This document shows positions 20,501-33,350 of a DNA stretch of 64,000 nt, one piece after another. This DNA comes from Calamus simplicifolius. Taxonomy: Eukaryota; Streptophyta; Magnoliopsida; Arecales; Arecaceae. The stretch is from assembly GCA_900491605.1 (NCBI GenBank), contig UESW01001684.1, positions 1 through 64,000 of the forward strand, in the 5' to 3' direction. The notes beneath the pieces are model-generated. The model made no database searches and had not been told where the DNA came from. It was given only the letters and a program-made list of their open reading frames with translations. How positions within the stretch are numbered: the first letter of the stretch is position 1; every line of letters starts with the position of its first letter. The position numbers were made by a program, and so were the translations under genes.

Positions 20501-21700
20501 TTTATCAAACCCGATTTTAGGGCAACGCTTTAGATTTGATCCGATTCGGTTTTAATCTAAGTTTGATAAAACTCAATCATAGTGCAACGCTCTCGATTAA
20601 ACTTGATTTGGGTATTATCTTTATTTCATCGAGCCTACCTAATCTCAAGCAAAACTCAAAATTGGACTTGATTAATGTTTGATCTAACCTGATCATGCAG
20701 CATCATGCTATCGATTTGACTAGATTTGGGTTTGATCTATATCAATCCAACCTTTTCTTAGAGCAATGCTGCGAATTAGACTTGATTCATGTGGATCTAA
20801 TTTGATCTAACCTGGTCTTGTTGCAATGCTTTGGATTGGACTTATTTTGGAATTTGATCTAAGTTTGGCTCGACCCGATCTTGGAGCATCACTTCCAATT
20901 GGACTTAACTCAGGTTTGATCTAAGATTGATCCAATCCGAACATAGAGCAACATTCTAAATTCAAATTGATTTAAAAGCCTTGATTTGGCCCGATCTTGT
21001 TGCAACGCTTCGGATTGAACTTCATTTAGCCTGATGTAGGTTAGATATAGGTCAAATCAGGGGTAATGCTTCGATTGAACTTGATTTTAGTTTGATTTAA
21101 AGGAATGCTCTAGATCGAACTTGATTCGGGTTCGATTTAAGTTTCATTAACCCCATCCTGAAGCAACATTCATGATTGGAGTTGATTGAAAAGAGATCAA
21201 AGTTTGATCTAGGCTGATCATATTATAATGTTTTAGATTGAAATTGATTCGGGTTTGATCTTATTTGATCTAAACTAATCATGGAGTGACACTCTATCTA
21301 AATTGAACTCGATTCGGGTTTGATCTAACTTGATCTTGGAACAATGCTCCTAATTTAACTTGATTCAGGTTCGATCATAGTTTGATCTAACTTGATCTCG
21401 AAGCAATGTTTCGAATTATACTTAATTTGGGCTCCATCTTGGTTTAAACTAACCCGATCTTGAAGCAACACTCTAAAATAGGCTTGATTTAGGTTTGTTG
21501 TTTTATCAAACCCGATTTTAGGGCAACGCTTTAGATTTGATCCGATTCGGTTTTAATCTAAGTTTGATAAACTCAATCTTAGTGCAACGCTCTCGATTAA
21601 ACTTGATTTGGGTATTATCTTTATTTCATCGAGCCTACCTAATCCCAAGCAACACTCAAAATTAGACTTGATTAATGTTTGAAGAACCTGATCATGCAGC
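14589..21700. repeat. Satellite array 1, left part: about 60-bp monomers in 1.5-kb and 1.0-kb higher-order repeats
   Basis: Tandem monomers of about 60 bp run along a consensus like ACTTGATTCGGGTTTGATCT, AAGTTTGATCCAACCCGATC, TTGGAGCAATGCTCCAGATT. Adjacent monomers differ clearly, but the whole series recurs almost unchanged. The landmark GCTGATCATATTAT occurs at 14744, 16219, 17746, 18733, 20215 and 21213, spacings 1475, 1527, 987, 1482 and 998. There are about 25 distinct monomers per long unit. No gene is present; open frames here are chance. Confidence 0.95.
18229..18240. repeat. Junction of the short higher-order repeat, first copy
   Basis: Here the monomer ending GCAGCATCA joins directly to TGCTATCGATTTGAC, skipping about eight monomers (about 490 bp) present in the long unit. 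The same junction occurs at about 20699-20710, so the deletion happened once and was copied. The break falls in the AGCA(A/T)-rich core shared by many monomers, as expected for unequal recombination. Confidence 0.85.
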
Positions 21701-22928
21701 TGATAGAGATATAGACTAAAAGATATACTTTATGTTATGTCTTTACATTTTTAATGAGAATTCATTTTGAGCAATGTGTGCCATTTACTATATATATGTG
21801 CATGTGTCTAGTATTTCACAAAGAGTATTTGATCTAGTGTGTAGAGTACGGCTTACACACAGAAGACTAGATCATCGGTTCTTTTGGAATACAAGTTTAT
21901 TGTTCACAGTTTTAGATGGAATTGGACACACCATCAGTAGAACTGTAGCACAAATTTTAGTAGGTCTGTCTTGACTACGGGGAATGGTTTATTCTAACTA
22001 TTTGTGCTAGTACACTTTGTGTGTACTGAACAGGACCCAGTTGAGTTGATTATTTTATACTGACTTTATAAAATAATTTAGAACTCATGAATATTATGAT
22101 TACTTATGCTCTTAATCTGAATTCTATTACTAGACACGTGTATGTAGTGATTATTGCTTTGATTACACATAGAGTGAGATTCTATATGAGTCAATAATCT
22201 CAGTGGGTTGGGCAATAACATTATATATATGGTGAACATTAATAGTTGAAGGAATCCACGTTCGATTAATTTGGACTGATGATATCCCCTTGAGAAAGCT
22301 TATAAGTTTTGATCGTATCAAATCTTGCAAGTGGATTTTGAATCCGATACGTCAAATAAGTTAAGTGGATAAGTCTCAAGGATAATAACAGCCAATTAAA
22401 TTATATTGTCAGTATTTAAATTTAATTGGTGGATATCTGTAATCTTAACGTGGGGAGATAATAAGTATTTAATATTAAGGCTCGAAAATATAAATTCGAA
22501 TATGATTAGGAGTACAATTATAATTCTTTAGTGGAATGAATTATAATTTACGTAATTAAATCCTAACCCGGGATAGGATTAGGAGATTTAATTACGTGGG
22601 AAGTCCTTTTCATATTTGCCTATTAGGTCCCTGTTGTAGCCCTATAAATACCCTCTCAATTGGTTGCTAGGGTTAACGCTTTTGAGAAAAAAGAAAAGCA
22701 AGAAAACCTAGGTCAGCCGAGAGAGATCCCACCATCTTGTGAGAGAAGCAGGTATTTCGGGAATACGGCGGAAGGCCAAAAGGTTGAGGTCGAGCAATCA
22801 AATCAAGTGTTCCAGCGTTCAAGTCTGAAGGTATAATCTTATACTCATAGATTAGAACGGTAAAAGATTTTTGCATTACTCATATACGCTATAGCCGTGA
22901 TCTTGGGGGTATTCCGCGCTCCCCAACA
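21701..22928 (+). mobile_element. Solo LTR, 1228 bp, in the satellite
   Basis: Starts TGATAGAGATATAG and ends CTCCCCAACA, giving TG...CA ends. It is flanked by the 5-bp duplication GCAGC (21696-21700 and 22929-22933). Removing it restores the satellite monomer and a 1482-bp HOR spacing. It carries a TATA box (TATAAATA, 22643-22650), which orients it as plus-strand, and no coding domain. It is most simply the product of recombination between the two LTRs of a full element. It is unlike the 638-bp gypsy LTR at 1704-2341. The superfamily is not determined. Confidence 0.9.
22643..22650 (+). promoter_or_regulatory. TATA box of the solo LTR
   Basis: CCTATAAATACCC in the last quarter of the LTR is the expected place for the U3 promoter with R and U5 downstream. 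Nothing in the sequence tells whether it is active. Confidence 0.6.
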
Positions 22929-25900
22929 GCAGCATCACTTCATATTGAACATCATTCATCTTAGAGCATTCCAACCCGACCTTAGAGAAACGCTCCATAT
23001 CGAACATTATTTGGGTTTGACCTAAGTTTGATCTGACCTTATCTTGGAACAATGCATTTAAATTGCATTTGATTCATATTTGATTTGAGTCTAAACCGAA
23101 TCAATCTTGGAGGAATGCAACATATTTCACTTAATTAGAGATTGATATAAGTTTGATCCAATGCGATCTTTGAGGAATGCTCAATATTGGACTTGATTTG
23201 GGTTTTGATCTTGCTTTGATCAAGCTCAATCTATGATCAAGGCTCGATATTGAACTTAATTCTGATTTGATCAAAGTTTAGCCGAATCCGATCTTAGAGC
23301 AATGCTTTAAATTGAACTTGATTGGGGTTTGATCGAAGTTTAATTGAATTGGATATAACAATAGAATCCAGATTGGACTTGATTCGGGTTTGATATAAGT
23401 TTGATCCAACTCGATACTCGAGCAACACTCTCGATTTGACTTGATTTGGGTTTGATCTATATCAATATAACCTTTTCTTAGAGCAATGCTGCGAATTACA
23501 CTTGATTCATGTGGATCTAAATTGATCTAACATGGTCTTGTTGCAATGCTTTGGATTGGACTTATTTTGGAATTTGATCTAAGTTTGTCTCGACCCGATC
23601 TTGGAGCATCACTTCCAATTGGACTTGACTCATGTTTGATCTAAGATTGATCCAATCCGAACTTAGAGCAACATTACAAATTCAAATTGATTTAAAAGCC
23701 TTGATTTGGCCCGATCTTGTAGCAACGCTCTGGATTGAACTTCATTTAGCTTGATGTAGGTTAGATATAGTCCAATCATGGAGTAATGATTGAACTTGAT
23801 TTTAGTTTGATTTAAAGGAATGCTCTAGATCGAACTTGATTCGGGTTTGATTTAAGTTTCATTAACCTAATCCTGAAGCAACATTCATGATTAGAGTTGA
23901 TTGAAAAGAGATCAAAGTTTGATCTAGGCTGATCATATTATATTGTTTTATATTGAAATTGATTCGGGTTTGATCTTATTTGATCTAAACTAATCATGGA
24001 GTGACACTCTAAATTGAACTCGATTCGGGTTTGGTCTAACTTGATCTTGGAACAATGCTCCTAATTTAACTTGATTCAGGTTCGATCATAGTTTGATCTA
24101 ACTTGATCTCGAAACAATGTTTCGTATTATACTTAATTTGGGCTCCATCTTGGTTTAAACTAACCCGATCTTGAAGCAACACTATAAAATAGACTTGATT
24201 TAGGTTTGTTGTTTTATCAAACCCGATTTTAGGGCAACGCTTTAGATTTGATCCGATTCGGTTTTAATCTAAGTTTGATAAAACTCAATCTTAGTGCAAC
24301 GCTCTCGATTAAACTTGATTTGGATATTATCTTTATTTCATCGAGCCTACCTAATCCCAAGCAACACTCAAAATTGGACTTGATTAATGTTTGATCTAAC
24401 CTGATCATGCAGCATCACTCCATATTGAACTTGATTCATCTTAGAGCAATCCAACCCGACCTTAGAGAAATGCTCCATATCAACTTTATTTAGGTTTGAC
24501 CATATCTTGGAACAATGCATTTAAATTGCATTTGATTCATATTTGATTTGAGTCTGAACCGAATCAATCTTGGAGGAATGCAACATATTTCACTTAATTC
24601 GAGATTGATATAAGTTTGATCCAATGCGATCTTTGAGGAATGCTCTACATTGGACTTTATTTGGGTTTTGATCTTGCTTTGAACAAGCTCGATCTAAGAT
24701 CAATGCTCGATATTGAACTTAATTCCGATTTGATCAAAGTTTAGTCGAATCCGATCGTAGAGCAATGTTACATATTTGATTTGTTCCAGGTTTCATTTGA
24801 GTTTAATACACCCTTATCATGAGCAATGCTTTAAATTGAACTTGATTGGGGTTTGATCGAAGTTTGATTGAATTCGATATAACAATAGAATCCATATTGG
24901 ACTTGATTCGGGTTTTATATAAGTTTGAACCAACTCGATACTCGAGCAATGCTATCGATTTGACTTGATTTGGGTTTGATCTATATCAATCCAACCTTTT
25001 CTTAGAGCAATGCTGCGAATTAGACTTGATTCATGTGGATCTAATTTGATCTAACCTGGTCTTGTTGCAATGCTTTGGATTTGACTTATTTTGGAATTTG
25101 ATCTAAGTTTGGCTCGACCCGATCTTGGAGCATCACTTCCAATTGGACTTGACTCAGGTTTGATCTAAGATTGATCTAATCCAAACATAGAGCAACATTC
25201 CAAATTCAAATTGATTTAAAAGCCTTGATTTGGCCCGATCTTGTAGCAACACTCCGAATTGAACTTCATTTAGCTTGATGTAGGTTAGATATAGGTCAAA
25301 TCATGGAGTAATGCTTCGATTGAACTTGATTTTAGTTTGATTTAAAGGAATGCTCTAGATCGAACTTGATTCGAATTTGATTTAAGTTTCATTAACCCAA
25401 TCCTGAAGCAACATTCATGGTTGGAGTTGATTGAAAAGAGATCAAAGTTTGATCTAGGCTGATCATATTATAATGTTTTAGATTGAAATTGATTCGGGTT
25501 TGATCTTATTTGATCTAAACTAATCATGGAGTGACAATATAAATTGAACTCGATTCGGGTTTGATCTAACCTGATCTTGGAACAATGCTCCTAATTTAAC
25601 TTGATTCAGGTTCGATCATAGTTTGATCTAACTTGATCTCGAAGCTATGTTTCATATGTTATACTTAATTTGGGCTCCATCTTGGTTTAAACTAACCCGA
25701 TCTTGAAGCAACACTCTAAAATAGACTTGATTTAGGTTTGTTGTTTTATCAAACCCGATTTTAGGGCAATGCTTTAGATTTGATCCGATTCGGTTTTAAT
25801 CTAAGTTTGATAAAACTCAATCTTAGTGCAACGCTCTCGATTAAACTTGATTTGGGTATTAACTTTATTTTATCGAGCCTACCTAATCCCAAGCAACACT

Positions 25901-26040
25901 CAAAATTGGACTTGATTAATGTTTGATCTAACCTGATCATGTAGCATCACTCCATATTGAACTTGATTCATCTTAGAGCAATCCAACCCGACCTTAGAGA
26001 ATTGTTCCATATCAAACTTTATTTAGGTTTGACCTAAGTT
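22929..26040. repeat. Satellite array 1, right part
   Basis: Same monomer series, with the HOR landmark at 23928 and 25458 (1530 bp apart). The units right of the solo LTR include the extra monomer GTTACATATTTGATTTGTTC (e.g. 24766). The array ends where LINE-C inserted. The duplication GGTTTGACCTAAGTT is at 26026-26040 and again at 38317-38331. Confidence 0.95.
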
Positions 26041-26113
26041 CTCTACGATGGGAGCTTCTCTCTCTACGTTTTCGCTGCCCTGTTCCTCCACTGCTGCTTG
26101 TTAATCTGGTTTT
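26041..26113 (+). promoter_or_regulatory. LINE-C 5' UTR
   Basis: Begins CTCTACGATGGGAGCTTCTC: the end of one 5' unit, then a complete one, like the tandem start of LINE-B and LINE-D. It is only 73 bases long before the ORF1 ATG. Confidence 0.65.
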
Positions 26114-28230
26114 ATGGTTGATTCTCCTATGGTTCTCGGGTCTCCTTCTCCCCGAAGCTCTGTTCCTGGGAGCTTTGATGGAGGTTCTGGTATAGCCCTG
26201 GATGAGGTTTCTTTGGATTCCTCATCCATCTCTATTCCAGTTAATGTTCCTCTGTCTTCTTCTCTTATTGGAGATGGAGGTTCTTGCCGAGCGAATGATG
26301 CGCTCTCTCTCATTGATGAAGGACTTTCTTCCCGCCGGCATCTTGAAGATCCCATCGCTCTTGCTTTGGGTTATCATTCGGTAGAGGATTATGCCGAGTC
26401 TTCCAGCTTTGCTCTGTTTGCTGCTGATTTGGAGAATAGAGCGCTTCATGATCTTGGTGCTGTTTCCTCCTTACCCAATCTTGTGCTGAAGCCAGGCCTC
26501 GTTTCTTCTCCTAGCTCTCGGCCGTACCAGCATACATCTCTTTACCCGGTCCGTCCTTCCCAGCTATCATATCCGGTACGCTTGCTGTCTCCTTCTGTCC
26601 CTCCTTCTGGGGCCTTTTCAAATCCGCGGCAGGTTACTTCTGATTTGGATTTTAGAGGCCAGTGCTTCCCGCCTCTAAATAACGCTGCCGAAATTTCAAA
26701 TACATCAGGTGATTCTAGTTTTCAAAATCCATCGCGCCCGTCTCCATTTGCTGACGTCTCTGCGGCTTCCCCTGTTCCTCTCCCGAAGGCTTCTTCTTTC
26801 CCTGTTCTTGGGACTGCAGCGGGTACAGTTTGTGCTCAATCTTCCTGGGCTTCGCTTGTCAAGGATTGTCCTGCTTCTATGGAGCTTGCTTACATTAAGC
26901 CGGTGATTTCGGGCATTGAGGGCAATGTTAGGATTAAGCTCCCTGCTTCTGTGGCTCGTAAGGGAGTTTCTATCTGGAAAAATACAATAGTGGGATTTTT
27001 CCTTGACAAGCTGCCTTTCTCCTTGGTTCAAGCGTCTGCTTAGAGGCATTGGGGGAAGACCGGGCTTACAGATGTTCTGTGTAATGGAAATGGTTTCTAC
27101 TTTTCAAATTCTCTGATCCAGTTAGAGTTGCTGAAGCTTTGGAAGGGGGTCCTTGGTATTTTGGAGGCAGACCAATATTTCTAAAGCGCTGGTCTCCGTG
27201 TATGAATCTCTCAAAGGAGGGCTGTAAAAAAGTTTCTGTTTGGGCTCACTTCTATAATGTCCCGTTGGAGTATTGGACGGAGGAAGGCCTCAGTTATATT
27301 GCTAGCATGGTTGGGAAGCCTCTACATGCAGATAAGATGACATCATCACTAAGGCGTTTAACCTACGCCCGTATATGCATTGAGATTGACATAGATGCCT
27401 CCCTCCCCAAGGCGTTTGACTTAGAATTGGAAGACGGCAGTATTTCTGGGATCCAAATTGAGTACAATTGGATTCCAAAGAGGTGCTCCGTGTGTAAGGA
27501 ATTTGGCCACCTTCCATCTAACTGCAAGAAGGTCAATCATCAAGTATGGATTCCCAAATCCTCTCATCTTAACCCAAAATCTGCTTCAGATGGAGATTGT
27601 CAGCTCGTGGAAAACCATCGTTCGGATGTATCCTCTACTCCCAAGGCTCAGTATGCTCCTCCTTCAAAGGCTCAGGATGGCCCTAGTTCCATGGCTTCTC
27701 CAAGGATTCCTTCTCCTGCGCGTGAGTTGCGCAGCTCTGTCAACAGTTTTGCTGCCCTCCGTTCGCTTGAAGACGGGGCCGTACTATTTGCTGAGGATCC
27801 GATTGCATCAGTTGACGATCCGAATGGTTCAAGGCTTGACGATCCGGTTAGATTCGTAGTCGGGGATCCGTTTGCAGTTAACGATCCGACTTGTGAAGAA
27901 GCTGGTGACCCGATAGCTATTATTGCTGATCCGATTGGTACAGGAGCTGGTGATCCGAATTTTGACGATCCGAATACTCTGAATGTCCCGAAGGCCAGTT
28001 CCTCTGTTTCTCCTATCGGGGACTCTTCCCTCTCTGCTTTGCCCCCCCCCCCCATTGTTGGTTGTGAGGTCTCTTCCCCCTCCTCGTCTTCATCTAGCAC
28101 TCCTCTCCTGGCTAGGAGGCTCATTATGATTGATGAAGTTGAGGGAAAGCTGGGTAGGAAGAGGAAGGACAAGAAGAAGATTGGTAGCTCTGGTAACTCC
28201 AGAGGGAAGATCTCCAAGAATTCCAAATGA
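26114..28230 (+). pseudogene. LINE-C ORF1 (one nonsense codon, one frameshift)
   Basis: Start MVDSPMVLGSPSPRSSVPGS. The Ser/Pro-rich N-terminus leads to the DUF4283-like core (IKLPASVARKGVSIWKNTIV, GFFLDKLPFSLVQ), which is cut by TAG at 27041-27043 where LINE-B has CAG (Gln). A one-base loss in a T run near 27105 follows. The second open part (27139-28230, 363 codons) holds the GGPWYFGGRPIFLKRWSPCM segment, the CCHC knuckle (CSVCKEFGHLPSNC), an Asp-Pro repeat tract (about 27790-27985) and the tail STPLLARRLIMIDEVEGKLG, then NSK. The TGA stop overlaps the ORF2 ATG (ATGA, 28227-28230). Confidence 0.88.
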
Positions 28231-29489
28231 TTAAGCTTGCTTCATGGAATATTCGGGGTCTAAATGATCCAACAAAACAATCGGAGGTTCGTCACTTGGT
28301 TCATTCTCAAAGGCTCTCTTGTATAGCTCTCCTAGAAACTAAGATTAATGCTTTCAATAAAGATAAGGTCCAAAAGAGCTTGATCAACGGCTGGCACTGT
28401 GAAAACTTTTATGATGGTTCTGGATCCGGTAGGATCTGGATCTGGTGGGATCCAAACATTCTTCAGGCTGATGCTGTCTCCAAACATGATCAGGTTATCA
28501 TCTTTCTCTCACTCTTCTAAACTCTGGAGTTAAAATTGCTGCCTCCTTTGTCTATGGTTTTAATGATGTCATTGCTAGAAGACAGCTTTGGACTAATTTG
28601 AAGAAGCAAGCAGTTTCCTTTTCCCATCTGCCGTGGATTGTTATGGGGGATTTCAATGCCATTAGATTTCGTCATGAAAGGAAAGGAGGCAGTCTTGAGT
28701 GGCCTAGCTACATGGATGAATTTAACGATACATTGTTTGAAGCCGGGCTGGAGGATCTACGGTTCAGTGGTGGCCTTTTCACCTGGCACAACTCTAGATC
28801 GACTGGGCTTATCCTTAGGAAGTTGGATAGAGCAATTGTTAACTCTCTGTGGCATCAATCTTTTGCTCAATCTTATGCAGAATTTCTTCCTTTCGGGCTA
28901 TCTGATCACTCTCCTGTGGTAGTAAATCTTGGGATTAATCATCCCCTTTACAAATGTCCTTTCAAATTCTTCAATTTCTGGACTGAATTTGATGAATTCA
29001 ATCCGTTAATTGACAAGATTTGGAGCACCCCTGTTGTTGGCCACTCTATGTTCAGAGTTTACAAAAGCTTAAGCTTGTTAAAGCTGCATTGAAAGATCTG
29101 AGTAGGAGCAAGAATGCGATCATCAATGGTGATCTCACCTCTCTTCGTTCTGAGCTTGATGGGATCCAATCTTCTATTGCTGCTGGGCATCAAGGCATGG
29201 ACGTCTTGGAGAAGGAAAAGGACTGTGCTAAGAGGCTGTTTATGGCTCTGAATGGAAAAGAGAGCTACGCTAGGCAGAGAAGCAGAATCCAATGGCTGAA
29301 AGATGGAGACCATTGTACCTCCTTCTTCTTCAATTCTATTAAAGGGAGAAATAACCTTAATAAGATTCTTTGTATCCAAAATGAAAATGGAGAATGGATT
29401 CGTGAGAAGGAGCAGATTGCTCAGGAGGTCGTTGGATTCTACACTCATCTTCTTGGTATGAGATGTGGCACTAAATATGATGGGAGAGA
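28227..29489 (+). pseudogene. LINE-C ORF2, 5' part: endonuclease and linker
   Basis: MIKLASWNIRGLNDPTKQ, LLETKI, VMGDFNAIRFRHERKGG and LSDHSPVVV mark the APE-type endonuclease with its catalytic Glu, Asp and His in place. Frame breaks lie near 28497 and 29062. The linker ESYARQRSRIQWLKDGDHC is intact. Coding stops at YDGRD, where LINE-D inserted, and resumes at about 35722 with the segment before the RT domain. Confidence 0.88.
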
Positions 29490-29510
29490 TTTTTTTTTTT
29501 TTTTTTTTTT

Positions 29511-29712
29511 GAAGGTTAAATGGGATGAATTGTATTGATATGCTGTAATAGGTACAAGAGATCGGGACAAAGCCCAAGGAGAGGTAGAGACCTCAAGAAA
29601 GTCAGTCCTCAAAAGAAAATCAAAGGAATACATCGTAGAGACCTCAAAGAAAATCAGACCGGATTACATCCAGAACCTAACAAAGAGATCATAAGATGAG
29701 CAGCTAAGGAGA
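29511..29712 (-). other. LINE-D 3' UTR and terminal hairpin
   Basis: A group I tail with TTTTGAGG-type segments. The hairpin GGG-CTTTGT-CCC on the minus strand is at 29575-29564. The terminal motif TTTAACCTTC adjoins the A tract. Confidence 0.78.
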
Positions 29713-32700
29713 TCAGCACAGGAGAGAAGGGGAAAGCTGCCAGCTATCAATCACTTGGAGATTAGCAGTATTTCTGGGGAACTTTGCACCATCAAGCTTT
29801 AGCCTGACCGAATCCATAATTTTAAGAATAATTCCTCTTACGGTGAGAGGTGGTCGCCCATGCATGCGGTAGTTCCTTTCATTCCAAATGAAGTACACAG
29901 TAGCTCCAAAAGCAAGTTTACTGACACAGGAGAGGAGAGAAGACCCTTTGAGTTTCCTACTAAGCCACGGCTTCAATCTCTCCCAAGTAGAAGGGTAGTG
30001 CGATAAACCACAGATAGTCGCCATAGACTGCCAAACCCGGGTGGAAAAGGGGCAGCTAAAGAATAGATGACCATGATCCTCAGAACGACCTTGACATAAA
30101 GAACAAGTCATCTGATCGAGAATTCCAAAAGATAGTAGACGATCGTGAGTAGAGAGTCTACCTTTAATAGCTAACCATAAAATGAAGGAGTGCCTGGGAA
30201 CATGAAACTTAAACCAAACCAAATGAGCCCAGTAGACCCGCTGGGAAGGAGCCCGAAGAGTATTCCAAACTCTTTTGATAGAGAATCCAGAAAACCCATC
30301 CCATAAAATCTTATCCTGACGACTGCAGTCAGGAGGAGGAAGTGAGCAGGATTCGCCTTTCAGATTAATCAAATCAATAGAATTTGCAGCAGGCCACCTC
30401 CAAGTTCCAGAAGAGATAATAGCACTAACCTTTGCATCTTTGGAAAGACCCGAGTCAGTAATGATTCTAGCATGGGGAGAGGAACAGATAGGGCCCAGGG
30501 GTCTCCAAGAGTCAAACCATAGAGAGGTATTATCGCCATTCCCCACGTCAACAGAGATGAAACTCTTCACTCTACCCCGCATCTTGAGGATTTTCCTCCA
30601 AGTCCAAGAACAGCTCCATGGAACCTTAGCCACCCAGAAGTGTTCCTTGTGCAGCAGATTTAGCTTCACCCAAGCAGCCCATAAGGAGGTAGGACATGGA
30701 TGACATAATAACCAAATGAGCCGAGACAAGGAGGCAGCATTCCAGTCACGGACCTTCTTTATTCCCAGCCCACCTTCATCCTTCGGAGTAGATAAATCAG
30801 CCCAAGAGACTTTGGTTCCATGACGATTTAAGGAAACACCATTCCAAAGAAAAGCCGCAAGAATACTTTCAATCTCTTTGGTGACCTTTGCAGGAAGAAT
30901 AAAATGGGCACTCCAGTAAGACTGATGCTAAATAGGACAGATTGAATAAGCTGTAATCTGCCAGCATAGGAAAGAAAGCGGTTAGTCCAAACCTTAATCC
31001 TCCCCAAAATACGATCCACTAAGGCATGGCAGTCCGAAGCTTTGAGCCGGGTGGAGATGAGAGGAACACCCAAGTATTTGATTGGGAGAGAGCCAATAGA
31101 GACACCCAAATAGGAAGCAATGTCCTGCTGCAGCTGAACCGAAGCACCGGAGATGAACACAGAGCATTTGGACAAGTTTGGACTAAGACCAGATAGAGAA
31201 GAGAAGGTGTCAAGAGCATCTTTGATCACCTTAACAGAATTCAGCTCACCCCCACAGAAAACCATCAAATCATCCGCAAAACATAAGTGAGAAAGCTTGG
31301 ATTTCCGACACCTCCAGTGAAACTTGAAAGAGGAGGAACCTTGGATTTTCCGATCAAGGATCCGAGAGAAAATATCCATGCATATAACAAATAAATAAGG
31401 AGAAATAGGGTCCCCTTGACGGAGGCCTTTCTTCCCGTCAAAGAAACCGTTGAGTTCCCTATTAATTGCCACAGAGAACTTTGCAGAAGAGACGCAGGAC
31501 CTGATCCAACTAATGAAGACTGGAGGAAATCCAAGAAGCTGGAGGGAATCCCACAAGAAGACCCATCTAACAGAATCGAAAGCCTTCATTAGATCAATCT
31601 TAAGGGCACAGTTTGAAGAGGAGGAGGGAAGGTGGTAACCTCGGACCAGCTCCTGAGCTAACAAAATGTTGTCGCCTATGTGTCTTCCTTTAACAAATGC
31701 AGACTGAGCATCATTAATAAACGATGGCAGGACATGCTTCAGCCGATTAGCAAGAAGTTTTGAGATGCATTTATACACAGTATTGCAACAGGATATCGGC
31801 CTGAAATCCTTCAATCTTGAAGCATTTGGGATCTTAGGGATGAGAGCAATAATCGTGCAATTGACCTCCTTGAGAAGAATACCATTAGAGAAAAATTCCT
31901 TGATAGCTGCAGTGAAGTCATATCCCACAATGTGCCAGGATTTCTGGAAAAAGAAGGCATGGAACCCATCCGGTCCAGGAGCTTTGTTTGGGTGAAGACT
32001 AAACAGAGCATCTTTGATATCATCCTCCGTAAATTCGCAGCATAAAAACCTTGATTGCTCAGGAGATATAACGGAGTCAACATACCGTGATAGCTCATCT
32101 TTCCGCTGCAACCGGGGCTGCAGTCCGAACCAAGGAGCTGGTTGAAGAAGCTGACAACCTCTTGGGCAATCGGTCCTTCTCCCGGATCCAATCACCATTG
32201 TCCTTCTGAATGCAGTTGATCTTGTTTACATTGATTCGGCCCTTAACAGAATTGAAGAAGAAGGAAGAGCATTGATCCCCCTCTTTCAACCATTGGATCC
32301 TACTTCGCTGCCTGGCATAGCTCTCCTTTCCTTTGCAAGCAAAATGGAGCTGATTAACACATTCAATTTCTTTCTCCAGGATATCCTTCCCAGTATTGCC
32401 CGCCGCGATAGATGATTGCACACCAGCAAGCTCGGATCGAAGATGGGCAAGGTCTCCGTTGATAAGAGCATTCTTGCGCCTACTAAGATCTCTCAAGGCA
32501 GATTTAACAAGTTTAAGCTTGCTATAAAGTTTAAACATGGCATGACTAACCTGGGAGTCCCAAATCTTCTCAACCAAAGGGAAAAATTCCTCAAATTCAG
32601 TCCAGAAGTTGAAGAATTTAAAAGGAGATTTGAACATGGGAATTGCAATCCCAAGCATAACAACAATCGGCGAGTGATCAGACAACCCAAAGGGAAGAAA

Positions 32701-33350
32701 CTCAGCATACGATTGAGAAAAAGAATGGATCCATAAAGGGTTGACAAGAGCTCTGTCCAGCTTCCTCAAGATGTGCCCGTTCACTCTAGAGTTGTGCCAA
32801 GTGAATAGAGGACCTCCAAATCTCAGATCGTCCAAACCGGCTTCAAGGAGAACATCATTTAGATCATTCATAAAACCTGGCCACTCACTACTGCCACCTT
32901 TTCTTTCATGTCTATAACGGATTGCATTAAAATCACCCAGAATAATCCATGGCACATGAAAAAAGACTTTGCTTGGTCTTTCAAAATGGCCCATAGCTGC
33001 TTTCTGGCCGTAGCATCAGAAGCTCCATAAACAAACGAGGCAGCAAACTTAACACCACTATCCCGAATAGTAATAGAGATGATCTGATCATGCATGGAAA
33101 CAACCTCAGCATGAAGGAGATTTGGGTTCCACCAAATCCAAATCCTTCCGGAGCTATCACCATCATAGCAATTAACACAATACCAGCCTTTGATCAGGCA
33201 TGATAGAAGTTTCTCTTTATTTGATTCCTTGATCTTTGTTTCAAGAAGAGCGAGACAAGAGAGTTGCTGGGACTGAACAAAATGACGGATCTCCGAATGC
33301 TTAGCAGGGTCATTTAGACCCCGAATATTCCATGCAGCTAATTTAAACAT
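29713..33350 (-). pseudogene. LINE-D ORF2: endonuclease, RT, zf-RVT; frameshifted
   Basis: Starts MFKLAAWNIRGLNDPAKH at 33350, overlapping the ORF1 stop by 13 nt. Endonuclease motifs (ALLETKI, WIILGDFNAIRYRHERKGG, LSDHSPIVV) lie at 33350-32600. The RT (32100-30830) is open over the catalytic region: IDLMKAFDSVRWVFL, KKGLRQGDPISPYLF, LCFADDLMVF. Frame breaks lie near 32960, 32150 and 30900. The zf-RVT and C-terminal part (30729-29713) is open and ends WQLSPSLLC-stop. The overall layout is closest to LINE-B and LINE-E. Confidence 0.9.

Noticed and set aside
21774..22876. Small open frames in the 21.7-22.9 kb insertion
   Set aside because: The segment has LTR ends, a TSD and a TATA box; the frames are short and match no domain I recognise.
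14589..26040. CRISPR-like or integron-like repeat array
   Set aside because: There are no constant repeats with unique spacers; it is a continuous head-to-tail satellite in plant DNA.
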